A DNA stretch of 39,858 nucleotides from NCBI RefSeq assembly GCF_000621745.1, contig NZ_JHXK01000039.1, forward strand, positions 1-39,858. The letters are read 5' to 3'. The stretch comes from Clostridium beijerinckii HUN142 (lineage in GTDB: Bacteria; Bacillota; Clostridia; Clostridiales; Clostridiaceae). A program made the translations under genes and the position numbers. Of this stretch, positions 31,096 through 39,794 are shown one piece after another. The notes beneath the pieces were generated by a model, which saw nothing but the letters and a program-made list of their open reading frames with translations, did no database searches and was not told where the DNA came from. The first letter of the stretch is position 1, and each line of letters opens with the position of its first letter.

Positions 31096-33282
31096 ATGAG
31101 TAAAACATTAGTATTAGCAGAAAAACCATCAGTGGGAAGAGATTTGGCAAAAGTTCTTAAGTGTAATCAAAATAAAGGTTCGCATATAGAGGGTAGTAAA
31201 TACATAGTAACTTGGGCAATGGGACATTTAGTTGGGCTTATGGATCCTGAGGGATATGATAATAAATATAAAGAGTGGAAAATGGAGACACTCCCAATGC
31301 TTCCTAAACACATGAAACTTACGGTGTTGAAAAAAACAGGAAAGCAATATAATGAAGTGAAAAAACAATTATTAAGAAATGATGTTAGCGACATTATAAT
31401 TGCTACAGATGCTGGAAGGGAAGGGGAATTGGTAGCACGTTGGATATTGGAAAAGTCAGGAGTGAAAAAGCCACTAAAGAGATTGTGGATTTCATCGCAA
31501 ACAGAAAAAGCTATTCTGGATGGATTTAGAAATTTAAAACCAGGTGAAGCTTACGAAAATCTATATAAAGCAGCAGTATGTAGAGCAGAAGCGGATTGGC
31601 TTGTAGGTCTTAATGTAACAAGGGCGTTAACGTGTAAGTATAATGCACAATTGTCAGCAGGAAGGGTTCAATCGCCAACATTATCTATGATAGTGTTAAG
31701 AGAAGAAGAAATAAGAAATTTTAAACCGAAAGCTTATTATACTTTAGAAGGAAAAACTAAGGGATTTAACTTAGCATGGGTAAATAAAGATAATAATTCA
31801 AGAATATTTGATGAAGAGTTTGCTAATAAGGTGGCTTCAAAACTAAAAAATTCAGATGGGAAAATAGTAGGTATAAATGAAGTAAATAAGAAAAAGTTTT
31901 CCCCAGCCCTTTATGATTTAACAGAACTTCAAAGAGATGCAAATAAAATATGGGGATATTCTGCAAAGCAGACATTAAACATAATGCAGAGACTTTATGA
32001 AAATTATAAAATATTAACTTATCCAAGAACGGATTCAAGATATATCACTACTGATATTGTGGCTACTATTCCTGATAGATTAAAAGCAATATCTATTGGA
32101 GAATATAGGGCTACTGCAGAAGAATTGCTTAAAGGAAAAATAAATGGCCATAAAGGTTTTGTAGATAATTCAAAGGTAAGTGATCACCATGCTATTATTC
32201 CAACAGAAGAAAAGCCAAACTTATCATTTTTATCATCAGAAGAAAGAAAAATTTATGATTTAGTAGTTAAAAGATTCTTAAGTGTAATGCTTCCGCCTTT
32301 TGAATATGTTCAAACTATAATAGAAGCAGACGTTCAAGGAGAAAAGCTTGTAGCTAAAGGAAAGGTTATTAAGGCTAAAGGATGGAAAAAGCTTTATGAT
32401 AAACTAGAAGAAGATAATGATGAAGAAATAAAAGAGCAAGTGCTGCCTACGGTATCTAAAGGAGATAGTATTAAGGTAGAGGGTGTTAATATAAAAAAAG
32501 GTCAAACAAAACCACCAGCTAGATTTACAGAAGCTACTCTTTTATCAGCTATGGAAAGTCCTCATAAATACATTAATGTTTCCAAGGAAGCTGCTAAAAC
32601 CCTAGGCGAAACAGGTGGTCTTGGAACAGTTGCTACAAGAGCAGATATTATTGAAAAATTATTTAATTCATTTGTTATAGAAAAAAAAGGTAAGGAAATA
32701 ATACCTACATCAAAAGGAAAGCAATTAATGGAACTTGTGCCGAAGGATTTGAAATCACCACTTTTAACGGCTAAATGGGAAAGTCAATTAGATGAAATAG
32801 CTAAAGGAAAAAGAGATGATTATTTATTTTTAAAAGAAATGAAAAATTATTCAGTTGCGTTAGTTGAAGATGTTAAAGGTACAAATAGCAAGTTTGTTCA
32901 TGATAATAAAACTGGAAAGAAATGTCCTAACTGTGGTAAATATTTGTTGGAAGTTAAAGGAAAGAATGGAATAATGAATGTTTGCCAGGATAGAGAATGT
33001 GGTTATAGGGAAAGTGTGGCTAGGGTAACTAATGCTAGATGTCCAGAGTGCAAAAAGAAACTGGAATTAAGAGGACATGGTGAGGGAGCAATATATGTAT
33101 GTTCTGGCAGTAACTGCAATTTTAGAGAAAAGGCTTCTCAATTTAAGAAGAGATTTGAAGGGAATGGAAAAATCGATAAAAGAGAAGTCAATAATTATAT
33201 GAAGAAAATGAAGAAAGAAGCAGAGGAATTTAACGATAATCCTTTTGCTGCATTATTAGGTGATATAAAATTTGATAAATAG
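31096..33282 (+). CDS. topB: DNA topoisomerase III
   Basis: 728-residue type IA topoisomerase that passes single DNA strands and resolves linked replication or recombination intermediates. The TOPRIM domain has Glu9 in LAEKPSVG and ATDAGREGE near 103-111; the catalytic tyrosine is Tyr309 in LTYPRTDSRY. LSAGRVQSPTLS and HHAIIPTEEKP are family motifs. The C-terminus carries two zinc-binding Cys clusters (CPNCGKYLLE...CQDRECGY and CPECKKKLELRG...CSGSNCNF), followed by a charged tail. The length fits TopB of Firmicutes. GATAAGGAG precedes the ATG. Confidence 0.96.
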   Translation: MSKTLVLAEKPSVGRDLAKVLKCNQNKGSHIEGSKYIVTWAMGHLVGLMDPEGYDNKYKEWKMETLPMLPKHMKLTVLKKTGKQYNEVKKQLLRNDVSDIIIATDAGREGELVARWILEKSGVKKPLKRLWISSQTEKAILDGFRNLKPGEAYENLYKAAVCRAEADWLVGLNVTRALTCKYNAQLSAGRVQSPTLSMIVLREEEIRNFKPKAYYTLEGKTKGFNLAWVNKDNNSRIFDEEFANKVASKLKNSDGKIVGINEVNKKKFSPALYDLTELQRDANKIWGYSAKQTLNIMQRLYENYKILTYPRTDSRYITTDIVATIPDRLKAISIGEYRATAEELLKGKINGHKGFVDNSKVSDHHAIIPTEEKPNLSFLSSEERKIYDLVVKRFLSVMLPPFEYVQTIIEADVQGEKLVAKGKVIKAKGWKKLYDKLEEDNDEEIKEQVLPTVSKGDSIKVEGVNIKKGQTKPPARFTEATLLSAMESPHKYINVSKEAAKTLGETGGLGTVATRADIIEKLFNSFVIEKKGKEIIPTSKGKQLMELVPKDLKSPLLTAKWESQLDEIAKGKRDDYLFLKEMKNYSVALVEDVKGTNSKFVHDNKTGKKCPNCGKYLLEVKGKNGIMNVCQDRECGYRESVARVTNARCPECKKKLELRGHGEGAIYVCSGSNCNFREKASQFKKRFEGNGKIDKREVNNYMKKMKKEAEEFNDNPFAALLGDIKFDK

Positions 33283-33283
33283 T

Positions 33284-33324
33284 AAAAAACTTCTAGTAAT
33301 TTAAAGTTACTAGAAGTTTTTTAT
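33284..33324 (+). terminator. Terminator of topB
   Basis: Perfect 16-bp inverted repeat (33284-33299 with 33307-33322, core AACTTCTAGTAA) ending in six T. Its core is shared with the DegV terminator at 17215. Confidence 0.92.
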
Positions 33325-33458
33325 TAAATATATTTATACCCTTTATTTCGGTAGTTATGTATAAGTTAAAAATATTGTCATATTGTTAAGAAAATTAGAA
33401 TTACTTGTTATATTATTTCTTCTTATGGTAACACTAATTTTGAAAGGAGGCAGTAATT

Positions 33459-34649
33459 ATGAAAAATAATGCAAAAAGAATCATATCTTTTACTTTGATA
33501 TTTATTTTTACTTTATTACTTTTACCAATTAACTTAGCCAAAGCTGTAGATACAGATGAAAAAGTAAAATCAGATGGAACTAATATTGAAGCAAGATCAG
33601 CTTTATTAATGGAACCAATGAGCGGTAAAGTACTTTATGAAAAGAATGCAGATGAAAAATTTGCACCAGCATCTGTAACAAAAATTATGACTATGTTGCT
33701 CACAATGGAGGCTGTAGATAGTGGAAAAATTAAATTAGATGATAAAGTAACTTGTAGTGAAAATGCTAAGAAAATGGGCGGAAGTACAATGCTTTTAGAC
33801 GTTGGAGAAATAAGAACTGTTGAAGAACTTTTGAAGGGTGTAGCCATAGCTTCTGGAAATGATGCTGCAGTTGCACTTGCAGAATATCTTGGAGGGACAG
33901 AACAAGACTTCGTTAATATGATGAACAAAAGGGCTCAAGAACTTGGAATGGTTAATACAACCTTTAAAAATTGCAATGGATTACCAGCTGATGGACATAT
34001 GTCTACGGCAAAAGATATAGCAATAATGTCAAAAGAGTTATTAAAACATCCAAAGGTCTTGAAATACACAGGAACTTATATGGATAATATATCAGAAGGA
34101 AGAAAATCTCCAATAGAACTAGTAAACCACAACAAATTAGTTAGATTTTTTGAAGGATGTGACGGGCTAAAAACTGGATTTACAGATGAAGCTAAATACT
34201 GTATTAGCGCTACAGCAACAAGAAATGGAGTAAGAATGCTATCTGTAATAATGGGAGCACCAACTTACAAAATAAGAAATCGCGATGCAGGTGTTTTACT
34301 TAATTATGGATTTTCAAAGTATGAAGGAAAAAAACTCGTATCTAAAGATGAAGAAATAGATAAAGTATATATGGATGAACAAACAGATAAGTTCTTTATG
34401 GCAATGGCAAAAGATGATTTAAATGTTATACTTCCTAAGGGTGAGAATAAAGATTTAGAGAAGAAAATTGTTATAGATGAACTACAAAAAGAATACAAAG
34501 CAGGAGATATAGTTGGAAAATGTGAAGTTTATTTGGGCAGTGAAAAAGTAGGAGAAGTAGATATATATTGCGATAGAGATGTTAAGAAGGGCAATATAAT
34601 TGATAATATAAAATATAATATCAAAAACTTATTCGAAAAAGGTGTATAA
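33459..34649 (+). CDS. dacF: D-alanyl-D-alanine carboxypeptidase (S11), DacF type
   Basis: 396-residue penicillin-binding protein that trims the last D-Ala from peptidoglycan stem peptides. A signal peptide spans about residues 1-30 (hydrophobic FTLIFIFTLLLLPI, cleavage near AKA-VD). Active-site motifs are Ser72-x-x-Lys75 (ASVTKIM), Ser132-Gly-Asn (IASGNDAA) and Lys238-Thr-Gly (LKTGFTDEA). About residues 300-375 form the C-terminal PBP5-like beta domain and the last 20 residues can anchor as an amphipathic helix. It sits just before scpA. DacF in Bacillus is a forespore protein, but the sporulation role is inferred here from likeness. AAAGGAGG precedes the ATG. Confidence 0.92.
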   Translation: MKNNAKRIISFTLIFIFTLLLLPINLAKAVDTDEKVKSDGTNIEARSALLMEPMSGKVLYEKNADEKFAPASVTKIMTMLLTMEAVDSGKIKLDDKVTCSENAKKMGGSTMLLDVGEIRTVEELLKGVAIASGNDAAVALAEYLGGTEQDFVNMMNKRAQELGMVNTTFKNCNGLPADGHMSTAKDIAIMSKELLKHPKVLKYTGTYMDNISEGRKSPIELVNHNKLVRFFEGCDGLKTGFTDEAKYCISATATRNGVRMLSVIMGAPTYKIRNRDAGVLLNYGFSKYEGKKLVSKDEEIDKVYMDEQTDKFFMAMAKDDLNVILPKGENKDLEKKIVIDELQKEYKAGDIVGKCEVYLGSEKVGEVDIYCDRDVKKGNIIDNIKYNIKNLFEKGV

Positions 34650-34712
34650 CTATAGAAGAGATTTATTATAAATTCTATATTTTTCTTGTAAAACTATAAA
34701 GAAGAAAGAATT

Positions 34713-34769
34713 CAAGCATAGCTAATAAGGAATAAATTCAATTAAATTTATTCAGCTATGCTTGTTTTG
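34713..34769 (+). terminator. Terminator of dacF
   Basis: CAAGCATAGCT (34713-34723) pairs with AGCTATGCTTG (34754-34764), with an inner GAATAAATT/AATTTATTC stem, followed by TTTTGT. The remaining gap up to 34990 holds no gene. Confidence 0.85.
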
Positions 34770-34990
34770 TATTTTATAATATATATGTTGTAATTGAGTT
34801 TTCGTACTTGGCTATTAAAAAAACAGTTAGCTCACTAGAATTTTAAATGTAGATTTATCATTACAAGATATATAAATTAATGATTCTTGTCTTAGTGGTT
34901 ATTACTTGTTATTATATATTATAGTACTTACTATTTAGATTTAAAGTTATAATTTAAGTATAATTCATAATGGAGGTAAAAAAGGTATAT

Positions 34991-35737
34991 ATGGAACTTC
35001 CAAAGATTAAAATTAATGATTTTGAAGGCCCGTTTGATCTTCTGCTACATTTAATAAGAAAGAATCAAATGAGCATATATAATGTAAAAATATACGAAAT
35101 AACTAATCAATATCTAAATTACATTAATGAAATGAAGAAAATGGATTTAGAGATAACTTCTGAGTTTATTGTAGTAGCGGCAACATTAATAGAAATTAAA
35201 TCTAAGAATTTGTTACCGAAATTTAAAAAAGAAGAAGATGATGAAGAAGATGATGAGAAAAAGCTTCTAGAAAAACTTATTCTTTATAAAAAAATAAAAG
35301 GGGTTTCAATATTTTTAAAAGATAGATATATTAGTGCTGGTGAGATATATGGAAAAAAACCAGAGGTAATAGAAGAAAAAAAGGATGATATTGATAAAAA
35401 AGATTTATTAAAAAATATAAGTCTTATAGAATTATTTAATATCTATAATAATTTATTGGAGATATATAATAATAAGCAAAATAGAAATAACATAATTCAA
35501 AAAAAGATATATGTGGATAAATATAAAATAGAAGATAAGTTAGAATATATTATGGACAAGCTGAAAACGGAGAGTGTAAGTAGCTTTTATAAGATTATCG
35601 AAAACTGTGAATGCAAACTAGAATGTGTTGTTACATTTTTGGCATTACTAGAGATGATTAAACAGAGGATGATCAAAGTATATCAAAGCGAAAATTTTAG
35701 TAATATATTGATCGAAAGGAGAACAGATGATGAGTAA
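34991..35737 (+). CDS. scpA: ScpA, segregation and condensation protein A (kleisin)
   Basis: 248 residues. ScpA is the kleisin that bridges the SMC dimer and, with ScpB, makes the condensin needed for chromosome segregation. The N-terminal SMC-neck domain shows IKINDFEGPFDLLLHLIRKNQMSIYNVKI and EFIVVAATLIEIKSKNLLP; an acidic linker (EEDDEEDDEKK) leads to the central part, and the C-terminal winged helix binds the SMC cap (CVVTFLALLEMIKQRMIKVYQSENFSNI). ATG at 34991 is preferred since MELPKIKI is the usual family start; an ATG at 34970 overlaps the GGAGG site. It overlaps scpB by 11 bp at the 3' end. Confidence 0.94.
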   Translation: MELPKIKINDFEGPFDLLLHLIRKNQMSIYNVKIYEITNQYLNYINEMKKMDLEITSEFIVVAATLIEIKSKNLLPKFKKEEDDEEDDEKKLLEKLILYKKIKGVSIFLKDRYISAGEIYGKKPEVIEEKKDDIDKKDLLKNISLIELFNIYNNLLEIYNNKQNRNNIIQKKIYVDKYKIEDKLEYIMDKLKTESVSSFYKIIENCECKLECVVTFLALLEMIKQRMIKVYQSENFSNILIERRTDDE

Positions 35738-36320
35738 TGATAAAGGAATTCAAATTCCGTTTATAGATGACAAGAAAAAAAATTCTTTAAAATCAGCAAT
35801 AGAATCGTTGTTATTTGCTAGTGGAGAACCATTGAGTTTACAGGATTTGATTAACCACCTTGAAGAAAAGAATAAACTTATTGAAATTATCATGCACGAA
35901 ATGATGGAAGAATATGAAAATAATAATAGAGGAATAAAAATAATATGTATTAAAGGAAGTTATCAGTTAGTCACCAAATCCGAAAACTCTGATTATATAC
36001 AGAAGCTTTTAAAGAAAAATAAAAGGCAATCTTTATCTCAAGCATCTATAGAGAGTTTAGCCATAATTGCTTATAAGCAGCCAATAACAAGAATTGATAT
36101 TGACGAAATTAGAGGAGTTAAATCAGATAGTGCTATTCAAAGACTTATAGAAAAAGACCTTATAAAAGAAGTTGGGAGACTAGAAGTGCCTGGAAGGCCA
36201 ATCTTATATGGAACGACGGATGAATTTTTAAGGCAATTTGAATTGAAAGATTTAAAGGAGCTTCCTTCGCTAGATTTATTTGGTCAAGAAGATTCTCCGG
36301 AAGATCAGAGACAAGAATAA
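35727..36320 (+). CDS. scpB: ScpB, segregation and condensation protein B
   Basis: 197 residues. ScpB dimers bind the ScpA linker in the SMC-ScpAB condensin. Two winged-helix domains are visible: the first with SAIESLLFASGEPLSLQDL and the second with QASIESLAIIAYKQPITRIDIDEIRGVKSDSAIQRLIEKDLIKEVGRLEVPGRPILYGTTDEFLRQF, the strongest family signature. AAGGAG lies before two adjacent ATG codons (35727 and 35730); either may be used. The overlap with scpA suggests coupled translation. Confidence 0.95.
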   Translation: MMSNDKGIQIPFIDDKKKNSLKSAIESLLFASGEPLSLQDLINHLEEKNKLIEIIMHEMMEEYENNNRGIKIICIKGSYQLVTKSENSDYIQKLLKKNKRQSLSQASIESLAIIAYKQPITRIDIDEIRGVKSDSAIQRLIEKDLIKEVGRLEVPGRPILYGTTDEFLRQFELKDLKELPSLDLFGQEDSPEDQRQE

Positions 36321-36439
36321 AATATTAATCTCTATTATCGGAATTTATAAAGATATTAATATTTTGGAAAACGATAGAATCCATTTTTTATTTTTGAATA
36401 TTTTTTGGATATCTATTGTAAGATTTATTTTATTAGATT

Positions 36440-36482
36440 CAAGAGAGAAATAGTGTATTATTAAACAAGTATTTCTCTCTTA
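36440..36482. terminator. Terminator between scpB and ytfJ
   Basis: AAGAGAGAAAT (36441-36451) pairs with ATTTCTCTCTT (36471-36481) around a 19-base loop, between two converging genes. It probably works for both. Confidence 0.65.
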
Positions 36483-36502
36483 AATTAAAAATTAGGAGCA
36501 AT

Positions 36503-36973
36503 TTAAATATTATCGCTATCACTGCAATAATATTCTTCAGAATTATTATCAACAGTAGTAGTATTGACAGTAGTGGATTTTTTATTCTTTCCACATATAT
36601 CTTTTACTAAACTTTTTACAATATCTAAGATTTGAGGAACAGTATCTACAATTCTATCATATGTAGTATCTTGATCTACAGGCAACATTCTAACGCCGTC
36701 TTGTTTAACAACTAAGAATGCTACAGGTTTAACAGAAACCCCTGCTCCAGATCCGCCTCCAAAAGGAAATGTTGTACTTGTAATATTTTGCTTTAAATTT
36801 AGACACTCACTTCCACCAGAAGCAAATCCAAAGCTTAATCTTGAAACAGGAATGATATAAGTTCCATCTTTTGTTTCTATAGCTTTCCCTATTACTGTGT
36901 TTACATCAATCATATCCTTAAGGTTTTCCATGGTACTTTTCATTAAATTTTCTACATGTTGTTCACTTGACAT
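36503..36973 (-). CDS. ytfJ: GerW/YtfJ family sporulation protein
   Basis: 156 residues. The family is found in endospore formers; the B. subtilis member GerW (YtfJ) is a forespore protein needed for normal germination. Characteristic are HVENLMKSTMENLKDMIDVNTVIGKAIET, TYIIPVSRLSFGFASGGSE, FPFGGGSGAGVSVKPVAFLVV and VRMLPVD. The C-terminus (from about 130) is a variable Ser/Thr/Asn tail. It follows the DUF2953 gene by 23 bp in the same direction, the same pairing as ytfI-ytfJ in Bacillus. AAAGGGGA precedes the ATG. Confidence 0.93.
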   Translation of the reverse strand: MSSEQHVENLMKSTMENLKDMIDVNTVIGKAIETKDGTYIIPVSRLSFGFASGGSECLNLKQNITSTTFPFGGGSGAGVSVKPVAFLVVKQDGVRMLPVDQDTTYDRIVDTVPQILDIVKSLVKDICGKNKKSTTVNTTTVDNNSEEYYCSDSDNI

Positions 36974-36996
36974 AATAAATCCCCTTTACTAAGGGG

Positions 36997-37539
36997 TCAC
37001 CTCCCTTGTTTCTCATTGTTTTTTAATAAATTAATTATTATATATATAATGTTTGCAATTGATAAGAAAATTATACTTGAAGTTTCAATTTTTAGTAAAA
37101 ATTTATCATCGAATATAGGAGCTATTTTAAAATTAAATTTCTTTATATTAAAAGTGTAATTAAGGAGAACATAAGTTAGTGATGTTGTATTATATATAAT
37201 TCCATAGAAAATTGCAGTTCTCGCAGCATCGTCTAGTGAATATTCCAAAGATAAATTTATTTTTACCAGTGGCTTATATTTTAAATTATGTAAAGTAGAA
37301 ATCAGATGATTGAAACTTATTTTCCTAGTAACTTTTGAAAAAAATCTATTCCCGTTTTTAACTAAAGGTGGATTTTTGGATTTCTTTGTATGTGCAGTAC
37401 GTTTCTTATTTTTAGAGATAAGATTAAATCCATATAATTTTATATAATAATTGATTGTAGAATAGTAAATACTAAATTTAATAGGGATAGGAATAAAAAA
37501 TATTAATAAAACCACTAAAGAGATGTAAAATAATTTCAT
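36997..37539 (-). CDS. DUF2953 membrane-associated protein (YtfI-like)
   Basis: 180 residues. One membrane segment at the N-terminus (LFYISLVVLLIFFIPIPIKFSIYY), a basic middle part, the DUF2953-type segment KPLVKINLSLEYSLDDAARTAIFYGIIYN and a hydrophobic C-terminus (IIFLSIANIIYIIINLL). The function is unknown; its constant place next to ytfJ in spore formers suggests a sporulation role. ATG at 37539 follows GGAGG by six bases; the open frame runs 16 codons further up without such a site. Confidence 0.85.
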   Translation of the reverse strand: MKLFYISLVVLLIFFIPIPIKFSIYYSTINYYIKLYGFNLISKNKKRTAHTKKSKNPPLVKNGNRFFSKVTRKISFNHLISTLHNLKYKPLVKINLSLEYSLDDAARTAIFYGIIYNTTSLTYVLLNYTFNIKKFNFKIAPIFDDKFLLKIETSSIIFLSIANIIYIIINLLKNNEKQGR

Positions 37540-37680
37540 AAAATTCCTCCAAACTATATCTACTCCATAATTATTGACTAATAACAAAAAAATAAACCTA
37601 GAAAATTATCAAAATTAGGTTTAAAAAATAATTTTAAAGGTAAACTAGAACCAAATAGTAAGTTTAGAAGGTGATTAATT

Positions 37681-38538
37681 ATGCGAAAAGGTACTAGTAA
37701 ATGCACTTCATTGATAGCACTAATTCTTATATGTACTCAAATAATATGTATAAATGCAAATGCTAAAAGTAAAGCTAATAGTAATTTAAGGGTAAATGCT
37801 AGATCTGCGATTGCGTTGGATAAGGAAAGTCACGCAGTTTTATTTGAACAAAATGCTTATGAAATAGTTCCAATGGCAAGTACAACAAAGATACTTACTT
37901 CTTTAATAGCTATTGAACAAGGTAATCTAGATAAAAAAGTAGTAATAAGTAAGAAAGCAGCTGGTATACGAGGATCTACAGTTGGATATAAGGAAAATGA
38001 GGAAATTACTTTAAGGGAGTTAGTTTTTGGGTTAATGTTTAAGTCAGGAAATGATGCAGCAATAGCTATCGCTGAAGAATTAGGGGGATCAGTAGATGGT
38101 TTTGCAGAAATAATGAATCATTACGCGAGAGGCATAGGAATATTAGATTCACATTTTGAATCTCCTCATGGATTAGATAGTGGTAAACATTATTCTTCAG
38201 CTTATGACCTAGCGATACTTACGGCTAAAGGTATGGATTATGATTTGTTTAGAGAAGTAGTAGGAAGTAAACAAATTTCAAAGGAAAAATATAATTTTAC
38301 GAGAGATTATAATAACATAAATAAGATATTATGGAGGATTCCAGGGGCTAACGGTGTGAAAACAGGATATACAGGCCAAGCGGGGAAATGTTTAGTTTCA
38401 TCAATTAATAAAAATGGAAAAGATATAATTATTGTTGTTCTAAATTGTCCAGATAGATGGAATGTGACAGAAAAAATATACAATCATGTAATGGAAAAAG
38501 TAGCATTTGGGAATCATACAGTTAAAGAATTGGTTTAA
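37681..38538 (+). CDS. dacB: D-alanyl-D-alanine carboxypeptidase (S11), DacB-like
   Basis: 285 residues with a signal peptide (about 1-28, LIALILICTQIICINANA). The active-site motifs are complete: Ser67-x-x-Lys70 (ASTTKIL), Ser122-Gly-Asn (KSGNDAA) and Lys227-Thr-Gly (VKTGYTGQAGK). It is about 100 residues shorter than the DacF copy because the C-terminal beta domain is missing. In Bacillus the spore-cortex enzyme gene dacB lies close to scpA-scpB, and the position here agrees; that is the basis for the symbol, together with adjacent ytfJ. The spmA-spmB genes that follow dacB in Bacillus are absent. GAAGGTG precedes the ATG. Confidence 0.88.
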   Translation: MRKGTSKCTSLIALILICTQIICINANAKSKANSNLRVNARSAIALDKESHAVLFEQNAYEIVPMASTTKILTSLIAIEQGNLDKKVVISKKAAGIRGSTVGYKENEEITLRELVFGLMFKSGNDAAIAIAEELGGSVDGFAEIMNHYARGIGILDSHFESPHGLDSGKHYSSAYDLAILTAKGMDYDLFREVVGSKQISKEKYNFTRDYNNINKILWRIPGANGVKTGYTGQAGKCLVSSINKNGKDIIIVVLNCPDRWNVTEKIYNHVMEKVAFGNHTVKELV

Positions 38539-38544
38539 TAAGTC

Positions 38545-38579
38545 AAAGTAGATAGTTTTTTATTACTATCTACTTTTTT
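38545..38579 (+). terminator. Terminator of the dacB-like gene
   Basis: Perfect 12-bp stem AAAGTAGATAGT (38545-38556) with ACTATCTACTTT (38565-38576), ending in T residues. Confidence 0.92.
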
Positions 38580-38745
38580 ATGTATTAAATAAAATATTTT
38601 AGAAAATCAAAAATAGGTTATTTAATATTAGGATAATTTAGATTGAAATATTGAAAAATAAATAATTTTAAACAATTATATTTGTATCAAATTAGATATT
38701 TTTAAATAATTTATATTAGAAGCAATTTTATCTAAAGGAGAGAAA

Positions 38746-39735
38746 ATGGTAAAAGAAGCTATTGATTGTATAGATGCTGGAACGGAGTATTGTCCATGTA
38801 AACTTGCAGAATATGGGCAGTGTTTGACCTGCTCGCAATGTCAAGGAGAAGTTTTTTGCGATTGTTTAAATTGGAAGGGGGTTTGTATATATCAAGAACT
38901 CCATAATAATGGAAATAAAGCAAAAGAAGGGCGTAAGACTTTTGAATGTAATGTAACAGAGGTCCTAAATTACAATGATAAATTGGTGATAATTAAATTT
39001 AAAGCTCCGCATAAATTAGTTATAGATTTAGTGAAACCTGGAAGCTATATATTTATAAGAACGGATGGAAATACTTATTTTGATATTCCCATATCTATAA
39101 TGAATTCAGATATAGAAAATGACACTATCATGGTTGCAGTTGAAATTAGAGGGCTTAAAACTGCTAAATTACTGGATATAAAAACAGGAGGGAACATAGT
39201 GATACGTGGACCTTACTGGAATGGTGTTTTTGGCATTAAAAATATATTGGCTCAAAAGGAGAATAAGACATTAGTAATTGCAAAAGGTATTGGGTTAGCT
39301 CCTATGATTCCTGTAATAAGAAAGCTGATCTCACAAAATAATGACATACAAATAGTAATAGATAAAACTCCTTTTGAAGAAAACTTTTCTAAAGAGCTTT
39401 TAGATGAATATAAAATTGGGGTATCTGAGTGCTCGCTATTAGATAATGGCAAACTTTCAGATCATGCAAAAGTGTTGATTAAAGATTCACTTAGAAATGG
39501 AACTAATTATATTCATGTAGCAGGAGCCGATATTTTGACTTATGGTGTTATTAATTATCTAAGCGACATTAATAGAAATGATGTCTCACTTTCATGTTGT
39601 AACAATTTTAAGATGTGCTGCGGTGAAGGAATTTGCGGGGCATGCACATCAAGATTTTCAGGTCACAGAGTAAAAAGATTCTGCAAAGAACAGGCTGACC
39701 CGAGAAGTATTTTTGAAGGGAGAAGATTTATATGA
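38746..39735 (+). CDS. PyrK-like FAD/NAD/2Fe-2S oxidoreductase with Cys-rich N-terminus
   Basis: 329 residues. Residues 1-50 hold nine Cys (8, 16, 18, 26, 29, 32, 38, 40, 47), with CxxCxxC at 26-32 and CxC at 16-18 and 38-40, which could bind one or two metal or Fe-S centres. From about 65 a ferredoxin-reductase-type module follows: FAD part around VKPGSYIFIRTDG and YFDIPISIMNSD, NAD part around VIAKGIGLAPMIPVIRKL, and a C-terminal 2Fe-2S motif MCCGEGICGACT with CKEQ, as in PyrK, the electron-transfer subunit of dihydroorotate dehydrogenase. No pyrD is nearby. Its stop overlaps by four bases the start of a FAD oxidoreductase gene that is broken, so the pair was once an operon. The real electron partner is unknown. 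AAAGGAG precedes the ATG. Confidence 0.85.
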   Translation: MVKEAIDCIDAGTEYCPCKLAEYGQCLTCSQCQGEVFCDCLNWKGVCIYQELHNNGNKAKEGRKTFECNVTEVLNYNDKLVIIKFKAPHKLVIDLVKPGSYIFIRTDGNTYFDIPISIMNSDIENDTIMVAVEIRGLKTAKLLDIKTGGNIVIRGPYWNGVFGIKNILAQKENKTLVIAKGIGLAPMIPVIRKLISQNNDIQIVIDKTPFEENFSKELLDEYKIGVSECSLLDNGKLSDHAKVLIKDSLRNGTNYIHVAGADILTYGVINYLSDINRNDVSLSCCNNFKMCCGEGICGACTSRFSGHRVKRFCKEQADPRSIFEGRRFI

Positions 39736-39794
39736 AAGTTATTATTGTTGGCGGAGGTTGGTCAGGTTGTGCAACCCAGTTCAAACACCAGTAA
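39732..39794 (+). pseudogene. 5' fragment of a FAD-dependent oxidoreductase gene, interrupted
   Basis: ATG at 39732 overlaps the previous stop (ATGA). The first codons give MKVIIVGGGWSGCA, a classic nucleotide-binding start with GxGxxG-like GGGWSG, as in FAD-dependent oxidoreductases. After that the frame gives TQFKHQ and stops at 39792. The sequence from about 39775 to the window end does not continue the family. An inserted element, a rearrangement or an assembly join could explain it; the continuation lies outside the window. Confidence 0.6.

Noticed and set aside
37594..37622. Seven-base inverted repeat AAACCTA/TAGGTTT between the DUF2953 gene and dacB
   Set aside because: On the minus strand it looks like a terminator, but no gene there would need it, and the stem is short.
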